Notes: a model not told the origin generated them from the letters alone. DNA of 64,000 nt from Symsagittifera roscoffensis (GCF_963678635.1 NC_087063.1:8774386-8838385), one strand, 5' to 3'; shown: positions 31,501-39,756, numbered from the stretch's first letter. Translations and numbers: made by a program.

Positions 31501-33110
31501 TCCTCCGATACTTTCGCAAATTTAACAACACAACAATTAACGAAAATACAGACCTTTTAGAGTATAACCTGAATGAATCTACAGTTCCATGTCTCCCTTT
31601 AAGTATGATTCTTATAGCTTTTAATATTTCACATACACAAAATATTAAAGGACACTCTGGATCAGAGAAAACATATTCAAATTTTATACAAAACTTTTAT
31701 TTCCCAAATGCACCAATTTGGATAAAAGTACTATGCAATGACTGTATAGTATGTCAACTAAATAAACCTTACCCAAATCAAAAACAAATAGCACAAAAAC
31801 AAGATTTTAAAGGACAAAGTTTGTACTTTAATCATCGTATCTCATTTGATACTAAAGGACCAATTTCACCCTCATCAGAAGGAAACTCCTACATTATGGT
31901 AATTGTTGACGCATTTACACATTATGTAGCACTTAACCCAGTACCACATTGTAACGCTTATTACGCTTACACAACACTCTATGAACACTGGATAGCAAAA
32001 TTCGGACTACCAGAAATTTTAGTTACAGACAACGGTACAGAATTCATAAATAATGAAATTATCACACTATGTCATTTATATAACATTAAACACAAACCAC
32101 GTACATCTCATGCACCTTGGACAAACGGCTTAATCGAAGGTATGAACCGTTCATTACAAGAATATCTTAGATGTATCATCAACGGAAATGATACAAAATA
32201 TACCGAATGGTCAGCAGATGTAAAATTATTTCCCTTAGCGTATAATTCACAAATTACGACAACTTTAGGAATGTCACCATACGAAATGGTTTTTAACCAA
32301 AAGCCACGCAAACCAATAATGTTTACAGCGAATTCTCATAAAAACGCACAAGGTTATTGTCAACCAAATAAAGACTCAATTTGTTATAACCTACCTTTAC
32401 ATACACACGATGAAGATCATTTTCATCACCCACAAATTCTTAAACTAGCCTCCGGTACACACACCGAATGGATTCTAAATAGAGATAAAAAACACAATGA
32501 AATTTATCAAAAAATAACAAAAAAGTTATTACAAAGACAAAACATTAATGAACAAATCAATTCACGTTTTACACCAGCCTCCAAATTAAAAATTGGAACA
32601 TTTGTTTTAATACCTAATTTTAATACACAAAAAGGAATTTCTAAAAAATTACAACCCCTTCGAAAAGGACCATACCAAATAATTGCAAAACCCACTGATG
32701 TCACATATAAAATTACCGACTCAAACAAAAAAGAAATCGTTCAACATCGAAACAACCTATTACCTTATTACCCAAAAGAATACGCACTCCGCGAATTAAC
32801 TCAATTATATTCTTTCACAGGATTAAAAATCATTCAAAATGAACCACATCTGAAAAACACAGAACAAAATGATAACCCCACCGAAAATCAAAACACAAAA
32901 CTAATCGCCACCAAAATCAATACACAAAACCATAAAGAATCACCAAAACAAAGAAAAAATAGAAAAATGACCGAACAAATAATACCCCAAGAACAAATCG
33001 ACAAATCAGAAAATAGAAAAACAACAAGACTCCGAAATCAACCACGTAAAAACTATAAAATATTCATCCCCCAATCTAAAATTTTAAAGAAAGTGGAATT
33101 TCAAAAGTAA
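25479..33110 (+). CDS. Gag-Pol polyprotein (2543 aa)
   Basis: Single frame, no gag/pol shift. Order: Gln/Asn/Thr/Pro-rich N-terminus (1-395); capsid-like Gag (about 400-610, with MVFTGTDPEYSVEDYLNAV and LDGAAQKWFSVLP); zinc knuckle CNYCRRYGHSISEC (about 645-658); an Arg/Asn/Ser/Tyr-rich tract (about 715-890); aspartic protease DFLIDSGAESN (about 1028-1038); RT (about 1390-1640) with TADMNSAYNQMPL and YLDDV (about 1540); RNase H (CDASNFGIGAALL about 1687, FTDHKP about 1758); integrase with HX-H and CX2C zinc residues, then D2124, D2184 (TDNGTEF) and E2220 (NGLIEGMNR), a DD35E triad; C-terminal basic tail. All catalytic residues seen are intact. It makes the particle and the enzymes for reverse transcription and integration. 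The ATG is internal to the preceding ORF. Confidence 0.95.
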   Translation: MAWFIIDYFTHNIDLIAQARKNFRPQNSNDDTAITEQSDYVWDPEWSHPAFISFPQSISSQAISTISYIRDYVKVIPLTIDATPLNYNTFLPDTQNNSLNSTVIHNENLNGTRNLTQQDIQTPSHFINEEIVHTTTTQQSISPIRPNLTTPRNTNPSQTQVTLQSTVKPSVAPKYSHMDYQTYRPMTIPSKTRKTFTRNNFTDHNYNYTHPSKTYNQPQRNFNQYTRSRNWDNPMTQPNSINFQTNPPQDHSENYPFFQQNKNKKQTSYQMDYLSSDDDFLQPDIFAPNTQEYRRQGLQRTRTNHRNFSPQPIDAQHQQPIQQQNLINTQSFQPIQQQNPMTAHSYQASQMQNEIPLPYYLQQHEITRNQLSNFSQMPNAAESLQMTMNPYLMGGSSITSNKPLMVFTGTDPEYSVEDYLNAVTANLILNIGPEPINTPLHQNWIHRRTALIQTTLDGAAQKWFSVLPLEIKSNWKRFTQEFSKMFDSERNKQQQRVLCNEIRRLPNETIKQIAVRIETLVRKAYSLNTHDYKNTKMTEILMMTLTPQLRKIAIKKRASHPSSIREPDLDFRKLVDKLEQAEITMKLEETENLKLQYVNRIETTPTNINNIQESETDLVEKITEILNIYEKNPNFKGKPSFKKWCNYCRRYGHSISECRQKQQDNQNKPQKYKEPNKLFYQYMKKDQNLPNKTVHSNNSSGKPLPNNTNYTRNQSPYNSSYRGRSPERRNTNNSSQNHYNRPNSRNNYSRSNSNTQRFVSRSNSQSRNNYYPNNQSRNSSYNRNRNYSYNRNRSYSNNRNQNYPNSQSRNNSYNRSNYNRPNNNYQNRSRNNSQNRHSSYNNRYRNYSQSPHRNNNNYNNSNNRHRSSTPKHQRQINQVQSNPETTSDPPGIDDTVTDTLQLNQINCTSSDSESDTENTLSINMIKVENDYESVIYEQPFSSHIYENQSEFLQNYYTTPINSTPTTQETNEINTTDQTNKNTKTKCLNTNHIYQNIQKEQPKEKIWTIPFLLESPRNKKFQPPDLEIDFLIDSGAESNIINIPTWNEIKTLHPKLTPLETSSKLATAQGSTLINYGKIQLFLLPTRTMEQSKILNKPFKQIFHITDIKYNIIGIPFISKYIPTINILNSKILIKDKYTKTKETSLTFFQRLNKQPPFFSKFYPIFNQQRKHLKPLSGNIYNFSIKQVHQYDKEQNKQKFYMSEFEFKPIHKFFKITISSIKYLKNSNSDIISLHVYNNTPYQVTLPLGLLGYCETNATISPIHEKAYRVNNILQLLDICQSTILNEELSINNIISNENRNTDYFTKTPYFKPTFNISNYTEDQQKFLTMFNFQHSQITQDEFEKLAKQLIKYSSVYATSKFDVGKISSSLHLPLKPDAVFKKQRASKVPIHLHDKVNRLLDILEQYNIISPVNKEEQPKGNTFINPVIILAKGESLKIVLDARYLNSLIDESKCNWPIEPIQVILTKINGKYFTTADMNSAYNQMPLDEQSRRLTQFVIGNQQYEFNRLFHGISIGPAAFSAFMSKIFRPLIPKKNAITYLDDVFMQSQTKDEMFNVLEKYHQILQNENLKAAPDKSHFFLTRVKFLGHNIERKTITPLKSRIDAIQKLQPPTNKKKIQEFLGMLNFLSKYVYKMQLYLRPFYNILRQQNNFEWNIEHQTRFEEIKKLLTEQISNTIPDSNQPFYAMCDASNFGIGAALLQSHNGTNKMNLISANSRLFTQAELRLSTLMRECTAIIYTLTEYEFLILGSKHPTVLFTDHKPIIFLFTQKSNPNHRVYRFQLILMKFPNLHIVWTAGKNLALPDTLSRNTPPELLTRKTTVEIPKNIKFYLAENETSPRLECKYAVKTDIEQSQINNLQHFPLYLDCQNNHYEVDLLGTSTFKPIPYSQWIKNNTQQKRTKQHLPKKDHFPLIEKEDLTDKINLSGPQTNDSKYTINQVFDLHDPLDTIPLSNLEIENIFLPPTEIITISTLKQYQNLDPIIRQLKSWHKYKTKPVKADTTILGNKTLLRYFRKFNNTTINENTDLLEYNLNESTVPCLPLSMILIAFNISHTQNIKGHSGSEKTYSNFIQNFYFPNAPIWIKVLCNDCIVCQLNKPYPNQKQIAQKQDFKGQSLYFNHRISFDTKGPISPSSEGNSYIMVIVDAFTHYVALNPVPHCNAYYAYTTLYEHWIAKFGLPEILVTDNGTEFINNEIITLCHLYNIKHKPRTSHAPWTNGLIEGMNRSLQEYLRCIINGNDTKYTEWSADVKLFPLAYNSQITTTLGMSPYEMVFNQKPRKPIMFTANSHKNAQGYCQPNKDSICYNLPLHTHDEDHFHHPQILKLASGTHTEWILNRDKKHNEIYQKITKKLLQRQNINEQINSRFTPASKLKIGTFVLIPNFNTQKGISKKLQPLRKGPYQIIAKPTDVTYKITDSNKKEIVQHRNNLLPYYPKEYALRELTQLYSFTGLKIIQNEPHLKNTEQNDNPTENQNTKLIATKINTQNHKESPKQRKNRKMTEQIIPQEQIDKSENRKTTRLRNQPRKNYKIFIPQSKILKKVEFQK

Positions 33111-33708
33111 TTTCAACATTATACTTCACTATCTTGAAACCTTCGAAACATTTTTCATTTACATTTTTCAAAATAACATGCTGACAAGTAAGTAATAATT
33201 CTAGTTCAAAATAGACCAATAGGATTCATCCAATCCGTCACTTTCTCTAACTCAAACTAAGACCAATTAGACGAATCATATAGAACTCCAGGCACATCTA
33301 TAACTATAACTTTACGACCTCCAGGTCAAAAATAAGCAAACCACTCCAACTTGACAACTAAAATAAATATCACCATAATACCGTACCCCTCCCTTATCTA
33401 ATAACCCAAAGATCAACAATATTTCCCCAACTCAGACCACGAATACCCCCAAAGCAAATTTGTTAACTTAGCCTAAAGTAACAAAATGAACATTTTAATT
33501 AGCCTAAAGTATAAAAATCTCACCATACCCCGGATCATTTGACAAACAAAAATAAAGAAAAAGACGACCTCCCAGTCACCATGAAAATTGCCCCCAACAA
33601 TTTTTTACAGAACTCAACCCACTTGTCAAAAAACTAATAAATAATCCGACCACACTAGAAAATCGCCTCAAACAGCAAAAAATATTCGACTAAGAGATCA
33701 TTTCTTAA
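33111..33708 (+). other. Non-coding spacer between gag-pol and the small membrane ORFs
   Basis: No ORF. Contains a direct repeat TTAGCCTAAAGTA (about 33470 and 33499), a strong donor-like GTAAGTAAT at 33188, and a pyrimidine tract ending in CAG at the start of the next ORF. Probably the splice-acceptor region for downstream genes. Confidence 0.4.
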
Positions 33709-33939
33709 ATGCTCTTCTCTCAATCAGTTACTCAAATACTCATAAATCTTAAACATTTTTTTACAATACTTGAAACCTTTATAATATTTCTTTTTGATAT
33801 ACTTGAATCTTTTCTAATAATCCTAATCATTTTTTGTAACATTTTTTTAATTTTCTACACTATACTCGAACTATTCCTCCAACTTTCCAAAACCCTTGAT
33901 TACATCCACAGGTACGAGTCATATAACTTGTCTAGATGA
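33709..33939 (+). CDS. Small hydrophobic protein 1 (76 aa), viroporin-like
   Basis: MLFSQSVTQILINLKHFFTI then a 40-residue run of Ile/Leu/Phe, long enough for one or two membrane helices, and a short polar tail. Its stop overlaps the next ATG (ATGA, 33936-33939), implying coupled translation. Homology unknown. Small membrane proteins between pol and env occur in complex viruses. An accidental AT-rich ORF is the alternative, but the ATGA linkage argues for function. Confidence 0.45.
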   Translation: MLFSQSVTQILINLKHFFTILETFIIFLFDILESFLIILIIFCNIFLIFYTILELFLQLSKTLDYIHRYESYNLSR

Positions 33940-34124
33940 TACGAACAATTTTCAGTAGAACCGATATTTTTTTATTGTTTGTAATTTTCATAACATTTTT
34001 ATCATCCCTCATTTTGACAATATGTAAATGTATAAAGAAAGCAATCTTCACATTTGCCCTAGCAACAATCCTTCTAATTCTTTTTTTGGAAGAATACTAT
34101 AATAAACTTAAACCTTCCCACTAA
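33936..34124 (+). CDS. Small hydrophobic protein 2 (62 aa)
   Basis: MIRTIFSRTDIFLLFVIFIT; two hydrophobic segments (about 11-30 and 37-51) separated by CKCIKK, then a polar tail. Looks like a two-helix hairpin or a membrane protein with a cytoplasmic dicysteine. Starts inside the stop of the preceding ORF. The following 378-codon frame opens 5 bases after its stop, in another phase. Confidence 0.45.
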   Translation: MIRTIFSRTDIFLLFVIFITFLSSLILTICKCIKKAIFTFALATILLILFLEEYYNKLKPSH

Positions 34125-34129
34125 AGTAA

Positions 34130-35266
34130 CAATTCAAAAATCCATCAAAAATTGCTACCCAACAGTCACAGAATCAGTCTTCACCGACATCATCCCAAGA
34201 TAACCAAACACCACCTTCAATTACTCAAAATCCTCAAACATCTACACGAATTTCTTTTCAAGACAATCCATACACTTTTGAAGAACGACATGCTCGTTTA
34301 TCAGAACCACTAGAACCAGTTCAACGACAAGCACCTTTAAGCGAACCAACATATAATCTATACCCAACACTACCACAAGAACTAAGTAGAATAAGAAATC
34401 CTAGTCAAAACCAAAATACAGTCGAAATAAATAGACAAATTATACATCCTCGACGAAACAGAAATCTTCAAACTCCCCGAGTTCATTTTGATATACCTCA
34501 ATCCCCATCACAAAACACTCCAGAAAACCCCATTGGTATATTACCAGAAACCCCTACGCTTCTTTCACAACGTAGCACCTCAAGCCTACCATCAGATTAC
34601 TTAGGTTCAACACCAACATCTGAGCAAATACGTGAAAATCCTTTCAACCCCACAAACCAAACATCACGATTTCCATATTGGACTACACATTCATTTACAC
34701 AAGGTGAACCAAATTTAGTCAATGACCCCATAGATATTTCTACGGATACAACAACATCCTCATCACTACCAGAAACATTATCACTACCATCAACACCATC
34801 AATAAGCCAGATTTCACCACCACCTTTTAACTTAAATTTTCCAAATAATCTCGACGCCAGATATCGAGAACAATCAACAACAAATATTCCTTTAAGACTA
34901 GATTGGAATACATTTACAGCACCTCCACCATTATTTGGACAACATCAAGAAAGTAACCGCCTTCATAACTGGGCACTTAATAGATTACAATATCGCCAAG
35001 ATATTCACAACGATATCCGTGATCACAATATTCAAATACTCCAACAAAACAGTTTACAATTAAAGTTTGAAATCACAGTTAAGTTAAATAATATTACCCA
35101 ACATCCCTACCCATTAAATCCACCTAACATAACAGCTCAATCACTACCACCACCGTTTATAACTACTGAAGTAATATACAAATACGACAGATATACCAAA
35201 AACACAATTGGCTACATTACATTTTATAATCCATACTCAGGATTATCATACACATGTATATTCTAA
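34130..35266 (+). CDS. ATG-less 378-codon frame, Pro/Ser/Gln-rich with C-terminal domain
   Basis: The frame is open from just after a stop at 34127-34129 to TAA at 35264-35266 with no in-frame ATG that I can find. The first 230 codons are Pro/Ser/Thr/Gln-rich (FEERHARLSEPLEPVQRQAP). The last 110 look folded (RLDWNTFTAPPPLFGQHQES and ENSLQLKFEITVKLNN-like strands). It overlaps the env ATG by 13 bp. The previous ORF ends before this frame opens, so frameshifting from it is impossible. A spliced mRNA with an upstream start exon is the best explanation; CAG acceptors lie at 34163-34176. Protein unknown. Confidence 0.55.
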   Translation, partial: QFKNPSKIATQQSQNQSSPTSSQDNQTPPSITQNPQTSTRISFQDNPYTFEERHARLSEPLEPVQRQAPLSEPTYNLYPTLPQELSRIRNPSQNQNTVEINRQIIHPRRNRNLQTPRVHFDIPQSPSQNTPENPIGILPETPTLLSQRSTSSLPSDYLGSTPTSEQIRENPFNPTNQTSRFPYWTTHSFTQGEPNLVNDPIDISTDTTTSSSLPETLSLPSTPSISQISPPPFNLNFPNNLDARYREQSTTNIPLRLDWNTFTAPPPLFGQHQESNRLHNWALNRLQYRQDIHNDIRDHNIQILQQNSLQLKFEITVKLNNITQHPYPLNPPNITAQSLPPPFITTEVIYKYDRYTKNTIGYITFYNPYSGLSYTCIF

Positions 35267-37872
35267 AATTATTAATTTTTCTCCAACTCCTTTTTCTAGT
35301 AATCTCAAATCAAAACATAAACCCTTCCCCTCGTACAGGACCACAAGATTTATTAGTAACACATTACGATTGTGAAGAAAATGAACAAAAAACACTACAT
35401 AAATATGCAATAAATCAAGTATCACAATGTGAAACAGAACCACAAGCTATAGAAACCACAGATGTAATAGCAACACTCTATTCAAAAGCCCGAGCAACAA
35501 CAGTTACAGGTTATAAATTCACAGCAACATTTTCCGAAAAGAAAGTACATTGTTCACAAGTCTCGAACGGAAACAAAAACCGACTTGACCATGAATCATT
35601 CTATCAAAGTAATATAGAACGTCTTTTACATCTCAATACCGACGATTGTAAAAATGAATTACTTAGACTAAACATCACACAAAATAAAAACTCCCAAAGA
35701 AAGTTAGTTAATTTTCAAGTTTTTCCAGACTCTGTACATCAATCACAACTTGAAAGACACCAAGGACATATAAAACTAGACGAAAAATACCCGTATAACG
35801 GCGCACACGGACGATTAACCTATGACCTACACGATAAACATTGGATACCACACATTGGTATAAATGACCCATCAAACTGCAAAGCAGACACAAAAAATAA
35901 AGGATACCAAGAAATAATGTTTTTTGATTGGAAAATACAACTCGAAAAAATACAACTAACACGAGATTTATCAGATAATACAATGATCTATCAAGGAATC
36001 CGATTACCTTGTAAAAATGATCAAGGTTATTGCGACCCTACAACGAGAACACAAGCAACAATTGTTTGGTTCCCCGAAGATACATGTACAACATTTCAAG
36101 TAGCAAAAATACACGCTCGTATGATAAAATTTCACGAAAATTATTTTATACAATCAATTCCATATGAACAAGTCCATCCATCACGAAAACTAAGTTCTAA
36201 TTTTAGAAACATAGACAATATAGAAAACAAATTGACACGTTTCCAAATATATCAAGAAACAGAACTTGCATGTAAATACAGGAATCCACTTCACAGAACA
36301 CAATATTCTGAAATATTAGTTGAATACGAAAAAGGATTCGACATGACCACTGGAAAAGTAAAAATCGACCCATATGCCACAGGTCATCCTCTAAACGAAG
36401 GAACATCCTATATACCAGTTAATTTTGAAAAAAGCAACGGACAACCTGGTGGACATCTAAAACCCCATGACACCAGAAGCACACGCTTACAAGAATTATC
36501 ACTAATGAATACTACATATTTCGGTAATATCCACTATGATATTCATTTAGATATGAAACTAGATTATACAATTAGCCGAATTTTTCAAGAAATGTCACTC
36601 TCCGAATTAGAAACACTACACCACCTATGCGAATTAGAACGAACACAAATATTACAATCACTTGCACTAGCAGTATTAAAAATACCCTATGCAGGATACT
36701 TATTATCTGGAAATAGATCAAATTTTTTAGACTATGAAGGAAACATCTTATGGTTTTATACTTGTACTAAAAAAGTATCACCACTATACGTTTTTGAAGA
36801 TAAACGATGTTATAAAAGAATCCCTATCTTTTATAAGAATAAAGTACATTTCGTGGATACACTTTCACGAAGAACCTATTTCTGGGATACCGCAGTCCCA
36901 TGTGGATCAGAAAACAGCCACAATGTAGTACAACTAAACCCTGATGAAAATAAATATTATCTTCTCACTCCATATCCCACATTAATGCAATCACTCAAAA
37001 AATTTTCACCAGAAAGCATTCGCGCTATTGCTCGAAACCCAAATATAGACTTACAATCAATAGGAATCTATTCAAAATCAGATATTCAACATCACATTAG
37101 AACACAACAATTCCAAGAATTATTAACACAAATGGACACTATACAAAGACAATCAATAGACCAAAATTTACGCAAACTTGCAGAAACCGCAGGATTTGCC
37201 GATATCTACACGCAAGACTATAGCGGATATTTTAAAGACATTAAAGATTATATATATCTAAACGGTGAAAAATACCGTCCCCAAGATATATCACCAATTA
37301 ACATTTTTAGCTTTGTTACACTCAAAAATGAGATCCTCGATTTTCTAGGATGGCCCTACTACATCTTAGAAAAATTGACTATTTTATACGCAATGTTTAA
37401 CTTTATTGGATTTCTTTTCTCACTTTTAAAAGGAATCTACAACACATGTGCTATACACACACAGGTCAATCGACAAGCAAGTGTAGCACGCATACTCTTT
37501 GCAGGATTTTTTGGAATCTTTTCTACATCGATAAACAAAATTCTTTTAGACGCACAAATAAAGGAATATAACACAAAAATAGCAACACGACAAAATACAT
37601 ACGACGAAGAACATAACAATGTAGACATAACGCCAACGGCACCACAATTACCACCCCTACCAAATAACCATCCACTATCCCTAGTCCCACGAAATTTTCG
37701 AAACTTAGCCATCACACATAATCCAAATTTTCGACTCACCACATCACAAAGTCCCATTCAACATATAATGACACACCAGTCACAAGATGATAATACTTAT
37801 GAACAAATTATTGAACAACCCCATACCACCGCTTTTCAGTCTCAAAATAATCATTTTTTTAGCCCACGATGA
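35254..37872 (+). CDS. Envelope-like glycoprotein (872 aa)
   Basis: Begins with a signal peptide (MYILKLLIFLQLLFLVISNQ), followed by a large cysteine-containing ectodomain with scattered N-glycosylation sequons (LNITQN, NRSNFL). A hydrophobic membrane segment follows at about residues 706-728 (LYAMFNFIGFLFSLLKGIY), a second at about 743-760, and a Pro-rich cytoplasmic tail. Layout and position after pol are those of a retrovirus-type env. From memory of the families, the ectodomain pattern (YDC near the N-terminus, GYCDPTTRTQATIVW, ARMIKFH) resembles chuvirus-type (Jingchuvirales) glycoproteins captured by invertebrate LTR elements; this is an impression, not a search result. Its stop overlaps the next ATG (ATGA). 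Confidence 0.75.
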   Translation: MYILKLLIFLQLLFLVISNQNINPSPRTGPQDLLVTHYDCEENEQKTLHKYAINQVSQCETEPQAIETTDVIATLYSKARATTVTGYKFTATFSEKKVHCSQVSNGNKNRLDHESFYQSNIERLLHLNTDDCKNELLRLNITQNKNSQRKLVNFQVFPDSVHQSQLERHQGHIKLDEKYPYNGAHGRLTYDLHDKHWIPHIGINDPSNCKADTKNKGYQEIMFFDWKIQLEKIQLTRDLSDNTMIYQGIRLPCKNDQGYCDPTTRTQATIVWFPEDTCTTFQVAKIHARMIKFHENYFIQSIPYEQVHPSRKLSSNFRNIDNIENKLTRFQIYQETELACKYRNPLHRTQYSEILVEYEKGFDMTTGKVKIDPYATGHPLNEGTSYIPVNFEKSNGQPGGHLKPHDTRSTRLQELSLMNTTYFGNIHYDIHLDMKLDYTISRIFQEMSLSELETLHHLCELERTQILQSLALAVLKIPYAGYLLSGNRSNFLDYEGNILWFYTCTKKVSPLYVFEDKRCYKRIPIFYKNKVHFVDTLSRRTYFWDTAVPCGSENSHNVVQLNPDENKYYLLTPYPTLMQSLKKFSPESIRAIARNPNIDLQSIGIYSKSDIQHHIRTQQFQELLTQMDTIQRQSIDQNLRKLAETAGFADIYTQDYSGYFKDIKDYIYLNGEKYRPQDISPINIFSFVTLKNEILDFLGWPYYILEKLTILYAMFNFIGFLFSLLKGIYNTCAIHTQVNRQASVARILFAGFFGIFSTSINKILLDAQIKEYNTKIATRQNTYDEEHNNVDITPTAPQLPPLPNNHPLSLVPRNFRNLAITHNPNFRLTTSQSPIQHIMTHQSQDDNTYEQIIEQPHTTAFQSQNNHFFSPR

Positions 37873-39674
37873 GCCGCCAACTTGGATCACTACACCGATC
37901 AAATTCCCACCCAACCAATCTTACCTCCCCAATCCCAATAATACCACTTTTTGCTTTTCCGCCACCCGATTTTCCATCTAGTAATGTAACATCAGGCATG
38001 AATTCCGATACTAATTCACACATCTCAGTTTTATATTCCATCTCACAACTCAATAACCCGAATATTGAAACCCCCGATGAATTTGCCGACTCAGAACCAT
38101 CCCCATCCAATAATTTTCATAACTCTTCTAATTTTTCTCAACCCCCTTTTCAACCCATATTATCCAATAACCCTGACCCAATCACCCCCACACCCTCTTA
38201 TGCTTCCCAAGTTACCCCAACCTACTCCTCATACCATTCTGACCAATCATCTCATTCTCCAGACACCCCCCGAATCTCCCCAGAGCTAGATAATTTTATT
38301 ACCCTTCAACAACAACCCTACCACCTTAATACCCCAACCATAAACCAAATCTCCTCCACAATAAATTCATCCAACCCCCCTACCCCTACACCCTCTTCAA
38401 ATTATACTGAATCATTAGCACCATCATCCACATCAACTGAATCTTCACTCAACACTAATAGAGCTTACCGCACTTTTAAAAGAAAGTTCCCCAACCATCC
38501 TTTCCCAGCAAAACCAGGAACAGCCCGTGAATACATCAACCACCCCAAGCATACTAACACAAAAGAATTTTTAGCCATCACCTTACCCTCATTCCCACAA
38601 TACACCTTAAACACCCCCCACGACACTAACGAAACACGCAACTTCGTAGATGAATACGTTTTAATGCCCACTCTCTCTTGGACCTCATATTATCATTTTA
38701 CTAACCCTCTTTGCTTACCATTATCTAACACTCACATCGATATAGAGCGAAATACGGACATGCTATATCGACTCACTACACCACTAACCGCTAGAAAATT
38801 TACTTACGTTGGATATAAAAAATCACTAAAAACACACACTGCACCTAGAGCTAACGAATATACACTCGAATACTATGATCACAACATCATCAGAGCTAAC
38901 CAAGATCAATTCTTAGACGACGATCGCTTCGCTAATCCACAAATTACCGAGAAATTTTTCATCAAGACACCATATATATTCACACTAAACATCTTCGACC
39001 GAAAGTTTGATCACATTATTTCAGAAGCACTAACAGACACACAAGCATACGAAAGTTTCAAAGAACGCTTCCAAATATTTTCACTAACCTTTCATTTCCT
39101 TGCACCACACGAAAGAGATTTACACTGCTCACACGATATTATGTTGCGCACTAAACAAACCCACACATATAGTTATTATCGCTTCATCCAAAATCACTTT
39201 GACCTACACACACCCTCTAGACAACCACACCATCGTTTTCAATTCATTAATTCCAAATACACTTCACCATTTTTCCTAAATTTCACATATTGTATTAAAG
39301 ACACTAACCTCCATGGTATTCTTCGTAATTATGACCCCATAACCCAAATGTACATCTTCTGTCCCATCACCAAGACCTTCAACGCCGAAGAATCCCGACC
39401 CTTCCTTATCCCGCACGAGTTTGTACAACCTATAGAAATCCCAATTTTAGAATTCATCCACAACACTAAATTCAATCACAAATTATATAATCTAATCCAA
39501 AACACACCTTATGATTTTGCAGTTGGCACTGAAGAACTAACCACTATTAAGGCACTTCAATTGCTTTGGCCACTGCTTCAGACTAAAAATATCATCCGCA
39601 TCTTAGCTAAACTACTAACAACTTCAGAACTAATTCACGACATCTTCCCCCACGGTTTTTTCCCCGACGACTAA
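37869..39674 (+). CDS. Unrecognised 601-aa ORF downstream of env
   Basis: Starts in the env stop codon (ATGA, 37869-37872). Residues 1-200 are Pro/Ser/Thr/Asn-rich and probably disordered, like the N-terminus of the ATG-less frame. Residues 200-601 look globular and His/Tyr/Phe-rich, with segments such as EYINHPKHTNTKEFLAITLP, TSYYHFTNPLCLPL and EALTDTQAYESFKERFQIFS. No signal peptide, membrane helix or catalytic motif recognised. The long intact frame in an AT-rich context indicates selection. A canonical intron begins three bases past its stop. Could be an accessory or regulatory protein, by analogy with genes located 3' of env in complex retroviruses. Confidence 0.7.
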   Translation: MSRQLGSLHRSNSHPTNLTSPIPIIPLFAFPPPDFPSSNVTSGMNSDTNSHISVLYSISQLNNPNIETPDEFADSEPSPSNNFHNSSNFSQPPFQPILSNNPDPITPTPSYASQVTPTYSSYHSDQSSHSPDTPRISPELDNFITLQQQPYHLNTPTINQISSTINSSNPPTPTPSSNYTESLAPSSTSTESSLNTNRAYRTFKRKFPNHPFPAKPGTAREYINHPKHTNTKEFLAITLPSFPQYTLNTPHDTNETRNFVDEYVLMPTLSWTSYYHFTNPLCLPLSNTHIDIERNTDMLYRLTTPLTARKFTYVGYKKSLKTHTAPRANEYTLEYYDHNIIRANQDQFLDDDRFANPQITEKFFIKTPYIFTLNIFDRKFDHIISEALTDTQAYESFKERFQIFSLTFHFLAPHERDLHCSHDIMLRTKQTHTYSYYRFIQNHFDLHTPSRQPHHRFQFINSKYTSPFFLNFTYCIKDTNLHGILRNYDPITQMYIFCPITKTFNAEESRPFLIPHEFVQPIEIPILEFIHNTKFNHKLYNLIQNTPYDFAVGTEELTTIKALQLLWPLLQTKNIIRILAKLLTTSELIHDIFPHGFFPDD

Positions 39675-39677
39675 CAG

Positions 39678-39756
39678 GTAAGTATGAATTAAATGAATAT
39701 TACTAACTAATTAAAATATTAAAAAACTCACCATACTTTATCCATGTTTTCTTTAG
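39678..39756 (+). other. Predicted 79-bp intron directly after the last stop codon
   Basis: CAG|GTAAGTATG at 39675-39686 is a near-perfect donor. TACTAAC at 39701-39707 is an ideal branch site, and TTTTCTTTAG ends at 39756. The stop of the 601-aa ORF is at 39672-39674, so splicing would fall in the 3' untranslated region. Confidence 0.6.

Noticed and set aside
26191..32728. Minus-strand ORFs within the gag-pol of the 18.9-kb element
   Set aside because: Antisense of an AT-rich coding frame; compositionally hydrophobic and without motifs.
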